Assembly (NCBI GenBank): GCA_964502665.1
Contig: CAZCXP010000066.1
Coordinates: 1-13,070 of the forward strand
Length of the DNA: 13,070 nucleotides
Source: SOKG01 sp964502665
Lineage (GTDB): Bacteria > Chloroflexota > Dehalococcoidia > SZUA-161
Reading direction: 5' to 3'
The notes beneath the pieces were generated by a model. That model saw only the letters and a list, made by a program, of their open reading frames with translations, ran no database searches and was not told where the DNA came from. Below are positions 1-6,918 of this stretch, piece by piece. The first letter of the stretch is position 1; each line of letters opens with the position of its first letter. The translations under genes were made by a program, and so were the position numbers.

Positions 1-447
1 GAGAGGTCCAATCTTGGGGCCATCATGGCAATGCACCGGCAGCTAGAAGGTTTGGTAGACTATTGCAACGAGACGAAGGTGAAGGGCGAACCCCTGGCGA
101 AGAATCCGCTCATCCGTAATAGGCTGGCACAAATAGCTTGTGAGCTGTGGGCCGCTCATGCCCTCGCCTATAGAATTGCCGATGCTCAGGCCAAGAATGA
201 GATGGCGCTATTCGATGCCTCGGCAGTAAAGGTTTTCTCTGGCGAGTTGCAAGCACGTATGGCTCAATTCGGAGCTGACCTGTTGGGCCCGTACGGTCAG
301 GTCAAGCATTCCAAATGGGCATCGTTTGAGGGTATTTACGAGAAGTGGTATCAGCAATCCTTCATACTAAACATCTCTATGGGCACTAATGAGATTCAGA
401 GGAATATCATTGCCTGGTATGGTCTGGGTTTGCAGAGAATGAAATGA
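1..447 (+). CDS. Acyl-CoA dehydrogenase, C-terminal part (5' end outside window)
   Basis: The reading frame is open from base 1, so 148 C-terminal residues of a roughly 390-residue protein are visible. The fragment is the all-helical C-terminal domain of an FAD-dependent acyl-CoA dehydrogenase, which introduces the alpha-beta double bond into acyl-CoA thioesters during beta-oxidation. The clearest mark is the family signature SMGTNEIQRNIIA near the end. In short- and medium-chain enzymes the catalytic Glu directly precedes the GT of this motif; here that residue is Met. The first visible residues are Glu-Arg, which resemble the helix-G Glu-Arg that supplies the catalytic base in long-chain and isovaleryl-CoA dehydrogenases, so the base may sit there (inference). 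The gene ends in TGA 28 bases before a second acyl-CoA dehydrogenase, so the two probably share an operon and may form a heteromeric enzyme. The substrate cannot be told. Confidence 0.93.
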   Translation, partial: ERSNLGAIMAMHRQLEGLVDYCNETKVKGEPLAKNPLIRNRLAQIACELWAAHALAYRIADAQAKNEMALFDASAVKVFSGELQARMAQFGADLLGPYGQVKHSKWASFEGIYEKWYQQSFILNISMGTNEIQRNIIAWYGLGLQRMK

Positions 448-475
448 TCGGAATTCGACAAGAAGGAGCACTGCT

Positions 476-1615
476 ATGGATGTAACTTTCAGCGAAGAAC
501 AGGAAATGCTGAGGAAATCGGCGAGCGATTTCCTCGCTACAGAATGCCCTAAGACTAGGGTTAGGGAACTCGAGGAGGACGAGAAAGGATACTCACCCGA
601 GATCTGGAAAAAGATGGCTGGCCTGGGATGGATGGGATTAGTCATTCCAGAGGAATACGATGGAATGGGGATGAGTTTTCAGGACTTGACTATCCTTCTG
701 GAACAGATGGGGAGGAACATCCTCCCGGGGCCTTTCACCCCCACCATAGTCGAAGGCGCAATTCCGATTTTGGAAGCAGGCAGCGAGGAGCAGAAGAGAG
801 AGTTCCTGCCTAAGATAGCAAATGGAGAGTTGATCTTCACAATGGCTATCCTTGAGCCCAGTGGACTGTATGATGCCTCTGGAATCGCTGTTAAGGCAAC
901 AGCCCAGGGTGATAGCTTTGTGATCAAAGGCGCGAAGGTCTTCGTGGAGATGGCCAACGTTGCTGACTATCTGATTTGCGTCACGAGGACCAAGGACGCA
1001 TCCTCACCTGAAGATGGGATCAGTCTTCTCATTGTGGATGCCAAGGCACCCGGGGTACATTGCGAAGTGATACCTACCATAGGCATGGATAAGCTGTGCG
1101 AGGTGCGTTTTGAGGATGTCGCTGTTCCCAGGAAGAATGTGTTGGGAGAGCTGGATAAGGGATGGCCAATCGTCCAGAGGGTTATGCAGAAAGGAGCCAT
1201 TGCCAAGTGTGCTGAATCCATTGGTGGTATGCAGGCAGCGGTTGATATGACTATAGCCTATTGCAAAGAGAGAGTACAATATGATAGACCCATCGGGGCG
1301 TTTCAGGCGCTTCAGCATATTATGGCGGACATGTGGATTGTCACGCAGACTAGCAAGTACCTGGTTTATCAAGCAGCATGGATGGAATCTGAGGGGCTTC
1401 CCTGCACCATGGAAGTAGCCATGGCCAAGGCATATGTGAACGAGACCTACAAGTGGGTCACTGAGAGAGCGGTATCGTTACACGGCGGCATTGGCACGAG
1501 CAGGGAACACGACATCCCGCTCTACTACAGGAGAGCGAAAGCTGCGGACACTGCGTTTGGGAGTACCGACTTTCAGAGGGAGCTGGTAGCCAGCAAGATA
1601 GGATTGATTTCGTAG
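476..1615 (+). CDS. Acyl-CoA dehydrogenase, complete
   Basis: A 379-residue protein of normal family length. The ATG is preceded by AGAAGGAG with 7 bases of spacing. The order is an N-terminal helical domain (about 1-120), a beta domain around 121-235 (MAILEPSG at 123-130, IKGAKVF at 150-156), and a C-terminal helical domain with ERVQYDRPIGAFQALQH at 265-281 and LHGGIGTSREHDIPLYYRRAK at 335-355, typical of flavin-binding acyl-CoA dehydrogenases. At the usual C-terminal catalytic position (before Gly362-Ser363) it carries Phe361, and the helix-G position aligns near Gly240. By hand alignment neither standard catalytic Glu is present. That pattern fits the non-catalytic partner in alpha2-beta2 acyl-CoA dehydrogenases such as those of mycobacterial sterol side-chain degradation. 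The upstream neighbour is another acyl-CoA dehydrogenase. The family call is secure; the subunit role is inference. Confidence 0.93.
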   Translation: MDVTFSEEQEMLRKSASDFLATECPKTRVRELEEDEKGYSPEIWKKMAGLGWMGLVIPEEYDGMGMSFQDLTILLEQMGRNILPGPFTPTIVEGAIPILEAGSEEQKREFLPKIANGELIFTMAILEPSGLYDASGIAVKATAQGDSFVIKGAKVFVEMANVADYLICVTRTKDASSPEDGISLLIVDAKAPGVHCEVIPTIGMDKLCEVRFEDVAVPRKNVLGELDKGWPIVQRVMQKGAIAKCAESIGGMQAAVDMTIAYCKERVQYDRPIGAFQALQHIMADMWIVTQTSKYLVYQAAWMESEGLPCTMEVAMAKAYVNETYKWVTERAVSLHGGIGTSREHDIPLYYRRAKAADTAFGSTDFQRELVASKIGLIS

Positions 1616-1740
1616 CCTTATTTGTAGTAGAATCTGACAACGTGACAGCTGGTTACAATCCCAGCCTCATGCTAGCTGTTTGTGGCTTCTGTCCTTCTGG
1701 ATGCCGGGAGCAGAACGGAGCAGGATGAAACCTCTTGTAA

Positions 1741-1815
1741 TGGAGCGGGAGACGGGAGTCGAACCCGCGACAACCTGCTTGGAAGGCAGGGGCTCTACCA
1801 CTGAGCTACTCCCGC
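1741..1815 (-). tRNA. tRNA-Gly (anticodon UCC), CCA encoded
   Basis: The minus strand folds into a full cloverleaf of 75 bases. It has a 7-bp acceptor stem (GCGGGAG with CTCCCGC), a 4-bp D stem (GCTC/GAGC), a 5-bp anticodon stem (CCTGC/GCAGG) around the loop CTTCCAA, and a 5-bp T stem around TTCGACT with one terminal G-U pair. Positions 34-36 of the loop read TCC, so it decodes GGA/GGG glycine codons. The discriminator base is T and the 3' CCA is encoded (plus-strand TGG at 1741-1743). It is transcribed against the protein genes on both sides and has its own promoter at 1828-1857. I see no convincing terminator beyond its 3' end. Confidence 0.97.
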
Positions 1816-1827
1816 AAAATCAAAGCT

Positions 1828-1857
1828 ATTTTACCTCCAAATACCTCGAAATGTCAA
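1828..1857 (-). promoter_or_regulatory. Sigma70-type promoter of tRNA-Gly
   Basis: On the minus strand a perfect -35 box TTGACA (1857-1852) is followed after 18 bases by TAAAAT (1833-1828), one mismatch from the consensus -10 box. Twelve bases separate the -10 box from the tRNA 5' end, giving a start site a few bases upstream of the mature tRNA. Box quality and position make it the probable tRNA promoter; transcription itself is not shown. Confidence 0.8.
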
Positions 1858-2022
1858 AGGATGCCAAAGAGGATGCGCACTTCGAAGTAATAGAGTTCTC
1901 ATCAATCCGAAACAAGGATAGGGGATGTGTCCTAGTGAACATGCTGTAGGTTTGGGATGACGGAAACCGGCAGCTTGGGACTTTGTGGGCTTCTTGCTAA
2001 CCCTGGAGGCTGAGGGGAAAGA

Positions 2023-3252
2023 ATGAGGATATGCCTTCTAACCTACAGGGGTAACATGTACTGCGGTGGGCAGGGGATTTACGTTTACTATTTGGCCAAA
2101 GCGCTTAACAGGCTAGGGCACGAAGTTCACGTGATGTCAGGGCCTCCTTACGCCTCAGTTCCAGACGGAGTAAAGCTACACAAGATCGAAGGACTCAATC
2201 TATACGAGACAGATGGCTTGTCTTCGCTGGGAAATCCACTTCAGCTATTGAAGCCGCTTAATCTCTACGAGGTTGTGGCAACGCATATGGGGATGTTCCC
2301 CGAGATATGCACCTTCAGTATAAGAGCGTACATGAGACTGCGCGAGCTCGTCTCCAGGGAGAGATTTGATGTAATTCACGATAACCAGACTCTCGGCTAT
2401 GGCATGCTCCTGGCCAAGGGATTGGGAGTACCGATTGTTGCTACTATACATCATCCTATCTTCATCGATATGAAGGCTGACCTGGCCCAGGCAAGGAGGT
2501 TCTGGAGCAAGTTCAGACGCATGATGTTCTATTCCTTCCTTATGATGCAGCATTTGGTAGCCAAGAGGATGGACAGGATTATAACTGTCTCGGAGATGTC
2601 TGCAGCCGATACGATGCGGGTATTCAGGCTTCCCGAAAGTAAAGTGAGGGTAGTTCCTAACGGCATCGATACCGGTGTTTTCAGGAGGCTGGACCACGCT
2701 GAGAAGGAGCGCGATAGCATTGTCATGGTAGGCAATACCGAGGACAGGAAGAAGGGCGTTATTTTCTTGCTGAAAGCGATGCAGCTATTAAGGGGCGATA
2801 TCGACGTGAAACTAAGTATTGTTGACCGGCAGGGGGATTATACCAAGTACGGTCCGAGGCTGGTACGGGAAAGTGGACTCGAGGATGTAGTTGCTTTTAC
2901 CGGGCGGCTAAGCGTGGAGGAGTTAGTCAGGCGCTACTCCGTGTCGGAGATAGCGGTTACCGCTTCAGTCTACGAGGGCTTTGGTCTACCCTGCGCGGAA
3001 GCAATGTCATGTGGCACACCAGTAATAGCCACCAGGGCAGGAGCACTCCCTGAGATAGTGGGGAGTGACGGGGCTGGAATACTGGTGCCGCCAGCAGACC
3101 CTGCTGCACTGGCAGCAGCGATAAGGCGCCTTCTTGCAGATGAGCCGCTGAGACAAAGGATGGGGGAAGCAGCCAGAAAAAGGATTGAGGAGTCTTTTAG
3201 CTGGGAAGTCGCGGCCAAAAAGACCCTGGAGGTCTATGGGGAGGTCTTGTAG
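2023..3252 (+). CDS. Glycosyltransferase family 4 (GT-B fold)
   Basis: A 409-residue protein of usual GT4 length, predicted to transfer a sugar from a nucleotide-sugar donor with retention of configuration, probably at the cytoplasmic face of the membrane. The N-terminal acceptor domain opens with MRICLLTYRG and a glycine-rich GGQGIYVYYLAKAL (15-28). The C-terminal Rossmann domain begins after ITVS and VPNGID (211-216). The donor-site EX7E motif is present as E318 and E326 in EGFGLPCAEAM, followed by GTPVIATRAGALPEIV (331-346). There is no signal peptide; the stretch around 165-180 is rich in Met and Phe and may touch membrane. The ATG is preceded by GAGGGG and, further up, GGAGG. The next gene starts immediately after the stop codon, so the two are probably translationally coupled. 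Acceptor and sugar cannot be inferred. Confidence 0.93.
   Translation: MRICLLTYRGNMYCGGQGIYVYYLAKALNRLGHEVHVMSGPPYASVPDGVKLHKIEGLNLYETDGLSSLGNPLQLLKPLNLYEVVATHMGMFPEICTFSIRAYMRLRELVSRERFDVIHDNQTLGYGMLLAKGLGVPIVATIHHPIFIDMKADLAQARRFWSKFRRMMFYSFLMMQHLVAKRMDRIITVSEMSAADTMRVFRLPESKVRVVPNGIDTGVFRRLDHAEKERDSIVMVGNTEDRKKGVIFLLKAMQLLRGDIDVKLSIVDRQGDYTKYGPRLVRESGLEDVVAFTGRLSVEELVRRYSVSEIAVTASVYEGFGLPCAEAMSCGTPVIATRAGALPEIVGSDGAGILVPPADPAALAAAIRRLLADEPLRQRMGEAARKRIEESFSWEVAAKKTLEVYGEVL
3238..3244 (+). promoter_or_regulatory. Ribosome binding site fixing the TTG start at 3253
   Basis: GGGGAGG lies inside the last codons of the glycosyltransferase gene, 8 bases before TTG at 3253. It supports initiation at TTG directly after the upstream TAG. 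No ATG or GTG occurs in frame between that stop and the methyltransferase SAM-binding motif, so TTG is the only sensible start. Confidence 0.75.
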
Positions 3253-3981
3253 TTGCTCACTGTAGATTTTGGTCTCCTAGCGATAAGGGGTGGTGAGCGC
3301 GTATTGGATGTGGGCTGTGGGCCCGGGAGGCACAGTTGGCATGTTTGCAAGCTGGACCATTGTTCGGTATACGCGATGGACTATGACCTTGAGTCACTGC
3401 AGAAGGCCAAGTGGATGCTGTACCAAATGGACAACGAGAATGAGACCAAAGGGGAGTGGGCTACACTCCAGGGGAATGCCTTGAGATTGCCCTTCAGGGA
3501 TGGCGCCTTCGATAAGATCATCTGTTCAGAGGTGCTGGAACATGTGGTCGATGATCAGCAAGGCGTTGGTGAGTTGTTTAGAGTATTGAAAGACGGTGGC
3601 GAGTTAGCTGTTAGTGTACCTGCTTATCTCCCAGAAACCATCTTCTGGAAGTTATCAGAGGCCTATCACACTAATCCGGGAGGACACATAAGAATATACC
3701 GTCAGCGTGAACTCGTTAACTTGCTGCGCCGCAACAACCTGACGGTCTATGCCATCCGACACAAGCACGCCTTCCATTCTCCGTATTGGCTGTTGCGCTG
3801 CGTCTTCGGAGTAAGAAATGAGAAAGCTCTAATCCCCTCTCTCTATCACAAGTTTCTCGCCTGGGAGATAGACAGAAAGTCCCGCTTTTTCCGACGCCTG
3901 GAAGGCCTGTTTGATCATCTCTTCGCCAAGAGTGTTGTTGTTTATTGCCGGAAGGAACCTAAGCAGCAGGCACCTGGTTGA
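3253..3981 (+). CDS. Class I SAM-dependent methyltransferase (Methyltransf_11 type)
   Basis: A 242-residue protein starting at TTG immediately after the TAG of the glycosyltransferase and in the same frame; no base separates them. The opening MLTVDF followed by RVLDVGCGPGRH (SAM-binding motif I at 17-27) matches my memory of how complete members of this family start, so nothing appears missing at the N-terminus. Asp43 in YAMDYD is the likely ribose-binding acidic residue. LPFRDGAFDKIICSEVLEH (79-97) is the usual motif II/III region, and VLKDGGELAVSVP (111-123) follows. Residues 140-240 are basic and aromatic and probably hold substrate specificity. It should transfer methyl from SAM, perhaps to the product of the neighbouring glycosyltransferase (inference). 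It ends one base before the convergent radical SAM gene. Confidence 0.9.
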   Translation: MLTVDFGLLAIRGGERVLDVGCGPGRHSWHVCKLDHCSVYAMDYDLESLQKAKWMLYQMDNENETKGEWATLQGNALRLPFRDGAFDKIICSEVLEHVVDDQQGVGELFRVLKDGGELAVSVPAYLPETIFWKLSEAYHTNPGGHIRIYRQRELVNLLRRNNLTVYAIRHKHAFHSPYWLLRCVFGVRNEKALIPSLYHKFLAWEIDRKSRFFRRLEGLFDHLFAKSVVVYCRKEPKQQAPG

Positions 3982-3982
3982 G

Positions 3983-5503
3983 TTAGCTCCACCTCCAGAC
4001 TAACGCCCCACCATCAAGGTCGTATTTCAGAAGCCCCCGCTCAACCCAGCCGTTTATGTTGTCGCTGATTTGGTTATGCGAATAAGGTATGATCTTGGCT
4101 ATCCTATCCACCAGGTCTTCTACCGGATCCCGTTTGCGCTCAATCCTTCCCACGCTTTCAATTACATCGCCCTGTAGCAGAGCCCATGCCAACGGGCCAT
4201 GCCTTTCTGCTCTCGCCAGCTCTTCCTGCTTCAATTCGCCGTCTTCAGGCTTATCCGTGGTAAGCCTTAGTCCTCTGTAGTACCTGTGGAGAGCCGCCGT
4301 AATGTCCTCCGGCCTGGCACCCTCCGTCTGGGTGACAGGCCTATTGGCATCGTACTTCGCCCAATCACTCGTTAGTATCTCAATTCCATATTCTTCTGCC
4401 TTCTCCCGGACCTCGGTTCCCGGGAAAGGAGCCAGGACGTGGAATCCATAATAGACCTCAAGCTCCTGAGCGAACTGTATGGTTTGAAGCAATGTTTCCT
4501 TGGTCTCTCCAGGCAGCCCCAAAATGAAAGATGCCAGGACGCTGATCCCAGCATCCTTCGCCATTTTCACACCTTCTCTAATCTTTTCCAAGGTGATCTT
4601 CTTCTTAACCGTGTCCAGAATCTGCTGATTTCCGCTTTCAACCCCGTAGCTGAGCCAATTGCATCCTGCCGCCTGCAGCTTCTGGAGCACTTCTGGGTTG
4701 ACCGTGTCGACCCTGGCAAAGATGCTCCAGTTGAATCTCAGATCTCGGGCGATAATCTCGTCGCAGATGGCATGAAGATGCCTATGGTTAAGGGTGAACA
4801 GATCGTCCTCCAGGTTCACCTCCTCGAACCCATAGGCCAAACACTGCTCTATGTCGTCAACGACCAGGTTCGGGTTCCGAAATCTGGCTCTTCTGCCACC
4901 CATCTTGGAGCCCACGCAGAATATGCAGTTGAAGGGGCAGCCCCTGCCGGTGATAACGCTGCCGTGGGAAGCGAGGGCATGGTATCGCGACAGAGGAAAA
5001 AGATGCCTTGCTGGCAGAGGGAGTCCGTCCAGATCTTCGATTAAACCGCGGCTGGCGGTCAATCTTGCTCCATCCGATCTGAAGGCGATCCCCTCTATAT
5101 GCTCAAGCTTCTTACCGCTCACGATATCCAGCATGGTTTGCTCACCCTCTCCCAGCACCACGATATCTATCCAGGGGGCCTCGTTGAGCGTTTCCACAGG
5201 AGCGAACGTGACGTGGGGACCGCCTATGATGGTAAGGATATCTGGATCGACAGACTTACAGTATTTGAGAATATCTGACGCGCCGGGGTAGTTCATCGTC
5301 ACCGCCGTTACGCCGACGACATCTGGCTGATATTCTTCGAGTCTACGTTTTATCTTGTCTTTGGTATATCTGGATACCAGAAGATCGAGAACCTGTACCT
5401 CGTACCCACCCTGTTCCAGTACCCCAGCGAGATAGAGCAGCCCCATCGGCATGATTGGGAATTCTAAGAAGGGGTAGGGTGGGTTTATCAGCAGTGTTTT
5501 CAT
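3983..5503 (-). CDS. Cobalamin-binding-type radical SAM protein
   Basis: A 506-residue protein. Residues 1-130 form a Rossmann-like B12-binding domain (LINPPYPFLEFPIMPMGLLYLA at the start, GGPHVTF at 94-100). The radical SAM domain follows, with the [4Fe-4S] cysteines C189, C193 and C196 in GRGCPFNCIFC and the SAM-binding YGVESGNQQIL at 286-296. The classic DxHxxG cobalamin motif is absent, as in many members, so cobalamin may be bound without a histidine ligand or not at all. Residues from about 410 to 506 form an extra domain ending in a helix-turn-helix-like segment, with no family I recognise. I chose the ATG at 5503, whose MKTLLINPP is the typical start; an in-frame codon at 5557 would add 18 atypical residues and overlap the upstream gene. 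The upstream gap is 10 bases, so it is probably the operon's last gene. Possible roles are C-methylation or rearrangement; substrate unknown. Confidence 0.9.
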   Translation of the reverse strand: MKTLLINPPYPFLEFPIMPMGLLYLAGVLEQGGYEVQVLDLLVSRYTKDKIKRRLEEYQPDVVGVTAVTMNYPGASDILKYCKSVDPDILTIIGGPHVTFAPVETLNEAPWIDIVVLGEGEQTMLDIVSGKKLEHIEGIAFRSDGARLTASRGLIEDLDGLPLPARHLFPLSRYHALASHGSVITGRGCPFNCIFCVGSKMGGRRARFRNPNLVVDDIEQCLAYGFEEVNLEDDLFTLNHRHLHAICDEIIARDLRFNWSIFARVDTVNPEVLQKLQAAGCNWLSYGVESGNQQILDTVKKKITLEKIREGVKMAKDAGISVLASFILGLPGETKETLLQTIQFAQELEVYYGFHVLAPFPGTEVREKAEEYGIEILTSDWAKYDANRPVTQTEGARPEDITAALHRYYRGLRLTTDKPEDGELKQEELARAERHGPLAWALLQGDVIESVGRIERKRDPVEDLVDRIAKIIPYSHNQISDNINGWVERGLLKYDLDGGALVWRWS

Positions 5504-5513
5504 AATCTCTTCT

Positions 5514-6314
5514 CTAGCATTCGAGAGGCTTTCGGCAGCAGCTAACCAATACAACATCGCTCATGCTGGGGAAGCGGCGGGCTATCTTGTCAAGACTGCC
5601 CATAATGAAGAACGAGACTCTCCTGGGCATGATGGAGAGAATTCTGTCCCACAAGGGTGCACCCCAGAGGAGAGAGATTCCCGAAGCTTCTTCGATCTCC
5701 AGGTGAGAACTCACCACCTGCCTAATCAGGGGATAGTCAAACCTGTAGGTATGATCAGGTGGTGTCTCCCATGCCTGTCTCTCGCTTGGGCCTTTCCTGG
5801 GCAGAAGTTTCGTCAAACGGTGTGTGTTTCTCCCGAGTCGATGGCCCAGGCTCTCGAAGTTGGCGATAGAGAAAACCGCCTTGCCCCCGGGTTTAAGGAC
5901 ATGGGATATTTCCTCCATTGTCTTGTAGGGGTCGGGGAAATGATCCAGGGCACCCTTACACATAACCCAATCGAACGAATTTGCTTTGAAAGGCAGATTC
6001 TCGCCTATCCCCTGGACCAAGGCCACACCCGTGCCGCTCTCAGCGACACACCTTTTGCTGTGGTCGAGCATTATCCTTGATGGCTCAAGTCCGACGGCCT
6101 TGCCTCCCTTCTGGGCCAGCTTTATGGTATCGACAGCCCGGCCACACCCTATATCCAGCACCTTGTCCCCCTTGGCAGGGTCTATTTTCTCTATGGTAGC
6201 CTCGATCATCCTGTCGAACAGGAATATCAGGTCAGGGGTGACTTTCTCAGGAACGACGTCGCTGTCATCCCACTCCAAATCGACTCTTGCTTGCGTCTCT
6301 TTGGCCGGGCTCAC
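5514..6314 (-). CDS. Class I SAM-dependent methyltransferase
   Basis: A 266-residue protein with motif I KVLDIGCGRAVDT (51-63), the ribose-binding acidic residue in GLEPS (75-79), and FDWVMCKGALDHFPDP (114-129) followed by VLKPGGKAVFSIAN (139-152). This order is that of Methyltransf_11/UbiE-like enzymes. The start is GTG at 6314, whose G is the last base of the fumarase beta TAG stop, a 1-base overlap. A GGAGG lies about 10 bases upstream. The first ATG in frame is at residue 36, close to motif I, and would remove part of the N-terminal helix region, so GTG is preferred. The C-terminal 60 residues contain hydrophobic stretches (SGISLLWGAPLWDRIL, SFFIMGSL) that may contact a lipid-like substrate (inference). 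It lies between the TCA genes and the radical SAM gene and is probably in the same transcript. Confidence 0.88.
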   Translation of the reverse strand: MSPAKETQARVDLEWDDSDVVPEKVTPDLIFLFDRMIEATIEKIDPAKGDKVLDIGCGRAVDTIKLAQKGGKAVGLEPSRIMLDHSKRCVAESGTGVALVQGIGENLPFKANSFDWVMCKGALDHFPDPYKTMEEISHVLKPGGKAVFSIANFESLGHRLGRNTHRLTKLLPRKGPSERQAWETPPDHTYRFDYPLIRQVVSSHLEIEEASGISLLWGAPLWDRILSIMPRRVSFFIMGSLDKIARRFPSMSDVVLVSCCRKPLEC

Positions 6315-6877
6315 TAGCTTGCTGCCTCCGCTTGAATCCCGTATCTTGCTTTGCCCTCCTGGTACAAATCGCCGCCATACATGTCGTTTATGACCACCGC
6401 GGGAAAGTCCTTCACCTCGAGCCGCAAGACAGCCTCGGGGCCAAGCTCTTCATAGGCGATAGTCTTTGCTTTGGTGATGCTTTTGGCGATGAGCGCTGCC
6501 GCCCCGCCGGTGGCGGCGAAATACACTGCCTTGTATTCCTTTATCGCTTGCTTCACTGCCTCGGACCGTGAGCCCTTGCCGATCATCGCCTTGAGCCCGG
6601 CGGCAAGCAAGCGGGGTGTGTAGGCATCCATGCGACCGCTGGTCGTTGGCCCAGCGGAGCCGATCACGTGTCCCGGTTTGGTTGGCGAGGGACCCATATA
6701 GTAAATCGTCTGTCCCCGCAGGTCGAAGGGCAGTTCATCTCCACTGTCGAGGGCTTCAACCAAGCGCCTGTGCGCTGCATCCCGGCCCACGTATATGACA
6801 CCGCTGATGAGCACTTGCTCTCCGGCCCTGAGATTCTTCATGACGTCAGCGCTTATTGGCGAGGTGATCTTCTGCAT
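6314..6877 (-). CDS. fumB: Fumarate hydratase class I, beta subunit
   Basis: A 187-residue protein matching the C-terminal (beta) half of Fe-S hydro-lyases of the tartrate/fumarate family. With the alpha subunit it makes an oxygen-sensitive [4Fe-4S] fumarase that interconverts fumarate and malate. Motifs include SGVIYVGRDAAHRR (25-38), GPSPTKPG (62-69) and GPTTSGRMDAYTP (76-88), typical of the substrate-binding swivel domain. Two ATGs lie two codons apart (6883 and 6877). GGAGG abuts the first but sits 6 bases before the second, so 6877 is the better start. The partner alpha subunit is about 3.5 kb upstream in the same operon, separated by sdhACDB, although the two are usually adjacent. The stop overlaps the next gene's GTG by one base. 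The symbol denotes the beta subunit, not E. coli FumB. Confidence 0.93.
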   Translation of the reverse strand: MQKITSPISADVMKNLRAGEQVLISGVIYVGRDAAHRRLVEALDSGDELPFDLRGQTIYYMGPSPTKPGHVIGSAGPTTSGRMDAYTPRLLAAGLKAMIGKGSRSEAVKQAIKEYKAVYFAATGGAAALIAKSITKAKTIAYEELGPEAVLRLEVKDFPAVVINDMYGGDLYQEGKARYGIQAEAAS

Positions 6878-6883
6878 TTGCAT

Positions 6884-6888
6884 CCTCC
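6884..6888 (-). promoter_or_regulatory. Shine-Dalgarno of fumarase beta, deciding its start
   Basis: GGAGG is directly next to an ATG at 6883 but 6 bases from the ATG at 6877. Ribosome spacing therefore favours 6877 as the real start. Confidence 0.7.
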
Positions 6889-6918
6889 AGCCAGAAAAAA
6901 CTTCAGCCCATGCTGGCT

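Noticed and set aside
1648..1665. Hairpin GCTGG-8-CCAGC after the second acyl-CoA dehydrogenase
   Set aside because: The stem is only 5 bp and no T run follows, so it is not a supportable terminator.
1680..1949. An 89-codon plus-strand open frame
   Set aside because: It reads through the complement of tRNA-Gly; such ERETGVEP-type peptides are well-known false genes opposite tRNAs.
1741..3981. Genomic island integrated at tRNA-Gly
   Set aside because: The glycosyltransferase pair lies on the tRNA 5' side, no integrase is present and I see no second copy of the tRNA 3' end.
4439..5044. A 201-codon plus-strand open frame inside the radical SAM gene
   Set aside because: It is antisense to a conserved catalytic domain, lacks a recognisable family and has no supporting Shine-Dalgarno.
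6884..6918. Short inverted repeat AGCCAG...CTGGCT with a T run before fumarase beta
   Set aside because: The arms are 6 bp with an 18-base loop; this is too weak to call an attenuator or terminator.
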